NCBI GenBank assembly: GCA_945910005.1
Contig: OX246746.1
Coordinates: 27,427,075 to 27,491,074 of the forward strand
DNA: 64,000 nucleotides
Source of the DNA: Isoperla grammatica
Lineage: Eukaryota > Arthropoda > Insecta > Plecoptera > Perlodidae
Reading direction: 5' to 3'
The position numbers and the translations under genes were made by a program. The notes under the pieces were generated by a model. That model was not told the DNA's origin. It worked only from the letters and a program-made list of their open reading frames with translations, and did not search any database. Of this stretch, positions 60,471-64,000 are shown one piece after another. Each line of letters starts with the position of its first letter. Position 1 is the stretch's first letter.

Positions 60471-63400
60471 GTGCAACTCTGGCCGGGTACGCATTCAATC
60501 AATTTGATTCGCGAAAGCTGAGTTTAATTTCCCAATCAGAGTGACTCTAGTAGATCTATCGATGAGCAATCAAGAGGGACATTTATTTGTTCACTGTGGT
60601 AGATCGGTTTTCGATCAACTATAACTCTAACAAAGGTATCAGAACGTAAGTACATGGGCATTTGATTTAAAACTTGTTACTAACCGAATGCATTTCGTTA
60701 CTGAATACGTTTCGATATCCTAACAACAATGAGACGAGAATACAAATAAGGAAATATGAGTGAAAGTTAATGTGTGCGCTAAAATAGAAACAAATAAAAC
60801 AATGTAACAATTTGAGAAGCCGCCTTATGTCAGCAAGCTGTTTTTGGTCGAAATATAGGGGAGCAGACAAAGCAGACAAATTTCAACCACACAAGAGAAG
60901 AAGCCATCGATTAGTCTTTCGAACAAAGGAACATTTTAACGACGTGTCCACCACATAAAATGTTGACACACCGACACTAGAAAAATAATTCACATTGTGG
61001 TCTTGCCGTTCAACCAACATTCTACCTCTTGCTTTCTGTTGGCCATTACGATTATACGTATTACCCACAACGAGAAAATGTAGCAGTAGCAGCTTTTGTT
61101 TTACTGCCCTACGACTTCTTTACGACTTCGTCTTCCATATTATGTCCGTTGTGATTTTCATGGCCATTAAATGAACAAGCGAAGTTTTTATCACCATATT
61201 TTTAAATAAAAACTCATTCAAAGAAAATATGTTTCCAACAAGGACAAAGAAGTTCGGGCCAAAACCACAGACCTCATCTTTGAGTCTGGCACACGCCTGC
61301 TTGTATATATGTGGTGTGCGCGGTGCCCAAAGTCTGCTCCAGACGTGAGAACACGTGGAAGCCGTGACAGCAGTTCAGACAATAAGGCAGCTTTTCAAAA
61401 AACACAATCTTCATCAAATGATTGGTACGATGTTCCAAGGGAATGTTTGGATATCATGCCGATCACCCAGGCGCAGCTGCGGATCTGCTTACCAATAACA
61501 GTCAGGATGTTAAAGTGACAACAGAAAATAGTGTATTTGGCTTGAAAGAACTGATTTTTTTTTTGTAAGTAAATGAAAAAGTAATTTTTCTGAAGATTTA
61601 TTTGGATTGGGTATTGTTTGGCAATTCATGAGATATGTCATCTTCATATTTTAAGGGTTTTAAATGTTTACACTTGAAACATCAGAAATGCCATGACAGT
61701 GACGGTGAAGACAACAAACATACGTCTCAATTTGAGGAGCAACAGCTTTCCGGCCAGTATTTCCTTCGTTGATGGATACGAGGAAACAGTGTAGGAAATA
61801 TTCATAGCTTAGAAGAATTGTTTCTATATTCTTAACTGTTTTATTTGGACTAAAAATACCCAACATGCACGACTCAAGTTCTCCATCAGGCACGCGTTTA
61901 CCCCCAAGGAAAGAAAGTTTTTGAAGAAAACCTTTGATAATATATCCCGAGGATCCAATTTTAACTTATGGATGGGTGGAAACATTTGGGATTATGTTGT
62001 ACGCACTCGCACACTTTCTAAACGTTCAATTGGGAGGTGCAATAGTTTCCTAAACGGCGTTGCAACATGCCGTGACTTTAGACGAGCTAGTTGACGATGA
62101 TGTGGGCGCACACACGGCAGTTAGGCTTTTCACTTTTACACGTTGCTTCACCGCTCAAACACAACGGAATTTACTTCGCCGCATTATTAACAAATGGGAG
62201 AAATACGCAGTTTTCTGTCGATCTCATAAACCGATTCAAATTAGCAGACGACTAAAATATTAGTAAAATAAAAAATCATTTCCTTTCACACATTTCCTTT
62301 CCTTGTACACATTTCCACACACCTTCTTGTATCAGTAAACGTTATCATTTCCATGCTCTCGTCATCTGTAATCTCAACCACTAATACACTAAATCAGATA
62401 TGGAAATATGTGGCAAACCTTTATTGGGCAACTAGGCAGAGAATGGCATAAGTTCCAACTCTGGGTGTTCGAAAGAAGAAGAAGAAGAGAAGATAGTATG
62501 TTCAGTGTTTTACTTCTTTCTTATGAATAACCTAGGTTTAAGCAGTAGTATCATATCATTCTACACAGCTGAGTTAACATGATATATCAAGAGGCTTTAT
62601 GTAGTCCCCCTTCCTTTAACTGTTCAACGCAGGTTTCTCTTATAGGAAGTATTATCCAAAAGAGTTCTGTTTCTGTTACAGACAGAGTACATAACGACGG
62701 TCATGTAGACAAGCAGACGGGCTGACATACATTCCGACAGGCAGATAACCACCAGATGCCTTAATTGCATTGTCCGTATACCTCATTGTATGTTTTAAAG
62801 CAGATTGCAATATTGTTACCATGATTACATGCAAAATTGCTACCCACAGAGCTGTATTTAAATCATAAATACATTGTACTCTAACGCTTTGGAATACTAT
62901 TGAACAATACATATCATGTAAACTTAGCTTGAATGTGATACTAACAAGCAGGCTGATTCGATTACAGCCTGTTGTCAAAAATATATTGTTACATCTGTTG
63001 TTAACAACTATTTCTATACATTTTTCTTCTATGTGATGGTACTAATTGGTTTAAACGCCAATTACATAAATCTCAACTCACTGTTACGTTTCATCGCTAA
63101 TTTGCAAATTACACGGTTGCACCTAGTTTCTGTAATTACAGCAATTACTGTTACAATGTATGTGCAGCGACTACCTCAAAATTATAAGAGACAATTATTC
63201 CTTCTTCCAGCATAAATTTAAGTTGCGACACTACAATTTGGATGGAGCCAATCATTTCTACCGGTAAAATGATTAATGTATGTAGAGAAACGTACACCAC
63301 CTTCCTCGACGTTACCCAAGGAAAGCTTTATCAATCGTGACACCTACTGTCATATCTTACGGTTTCGCTCAAGGTAACTGGCTTGAACTCTGGATAATAC

Positions 63401-64000
63401 CAGCCAAGGCCAAACGTTGACACTAATACAGAATCTATGCATGAAATCTATGTGTCACGACATATCGTCGAATAGCTCTAAAATTAACCTAAAGCGCTAT
63501 CTTGTGTATGTCGTTGTTATTTGTTTGTTTTGCCCCTCATGTGTTATACCACTATTTTTCAAAGCATTTTCATCGTTGTATACGGTGTTCATTTTCTTTG
63601 ATTGATCAAATATAGCCAACTGATAATCGTTATATAGACAAATATGATGATCGAGACATGATAATTTAGCTTTATTTACACTTAAGAGAATTGGATACAT
63701 TTATTTAAGTGTACAATTCATTATAGGGGGTACTTCCATGTATAATAAAGCAACCCCACGCTTACTTACGGTTATATTGGAAAACGTGCAGTCAAATCGA
63801 AATATGAAATTACTTTATATCCAAAAACTTAGGTTATAACTGCAGTCACAAACTGAACCAAACACTACTTTATGAAAATGGTATCTTGAAATAGTGTTTT
63901 TTTGACACTAGAGAGAGGAGCGATCTTGTCCTGATCGCAACACATTCACGACTGGCGATGATGGCCGTTATACTAAATCTCAAGCTTACGGTCATGACTA
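60471..64000. other. No supported gene
   Basis: AT-rich sequence with a short (GAA)n run near 62469. No splice-consistent coding series, RNA gene or transposon end was recognised. Confidence 0.5.

Noticed and set aside
59929..60498. 189-codon minus-strand ORF near the right end
   Set aside because: Overlaps a tRNA-like repeat, has no recognised motif, and mixes low-complexity patches; no splice or start support.
1..64000. CRISPR arrays, bacterial operons, ribosome binding sites or phage genes
   Set aside because: The window is clearly eukaryotic (introns, SINEs, hAT and Harbinger elements); the tandem repeats have no spacer structure.

Overview
This is a eukaryotic window, AT-rich and typical of the nuclear genome of an invertebrate animal. 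It has GT-AG introns of 0.8 to 7 kb, tRNA-derived SINEs, many inverted-repeat (MITE-type) DNA transposons, minisatellites, and a frequent palindromic GGCCTA/TAGGCCTA word. The GGCCTA word and the SINE types suggest a marine invertebrate such as a mollusc or a non-vertebrate deuterostome. That is an impression only; nothing here fixes the phylum.

One convincing gene is present. It lies on the minus strand from 53132 down to 30340 and has seven coding exons: 53075..53132, 51538..52294, 45291..45485, 37740..38031, 32426..33045, 31385..31568 and 30340..30423. All six junctions have GT/AG sites and matching phases. The total is 2190 nt, giving 729 residues plus a stop. The protein carries repeated charged helices (ETPIEREIRLARERE..., KIAIELREMREREEELR, KIQMELQEMRKREEELR) of the AKAP2/MISP cytoskeletal scaffold type. 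Its Pro/Ser-rich linker has many Ser/Thr-Pro sites. An alternative first exon is possible at 58804..58816.

The left third (1-29 kb) is repeats and transposons. It starts with a 50-bp minisatellite containing a TTA-flanked MITE. Next come a hAT-type MITE with a perfect 8-bp target duplication (967..1373) and a second hAT-like element (1432..2097). From about 2.55 to 17.3 kb runs a long array of roughly 900-bp monomers in a 1801-bp dimeric period. Each complete monomer carries an 83-nt exon-like block bounded by AG and GT. A 5.24-kb PIF/Harbinger element (10189..15432, TAA duplication) sits inside this array. It holds a four-exon Myb/SANT-like gene on the plus strand, inactivated by two stop codons, and a possible transposase remnant on the minus strand. 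From 17.3 to 26.3 kb there are further MITEs, a near-perfect 197-bp hairpin, tandem arrays of 75, 101 and 75 bp, and a minus-strand cluster of exon-like segments of unknown function at 20-21 kb. A decayed copy of one of those segments lies in the scaffold gene's intron at 38.1-38.35 kb.

The introns of the scaffold gene hold a 3.6-kb element with about 600-bp terminal inverted repeats (33488..37105, itself containing a SINE with a 10-bp target duplication), more MITEs, and tRNA-derived SINEs. Upstream of the gene are a SINE with an 11-bp duplication (53744..54017) and an internally deleted hAT transposon with an 8-bp duplication and a transposase C-terminal fragment (54151..55499). The last 8 kb show no supported gene.
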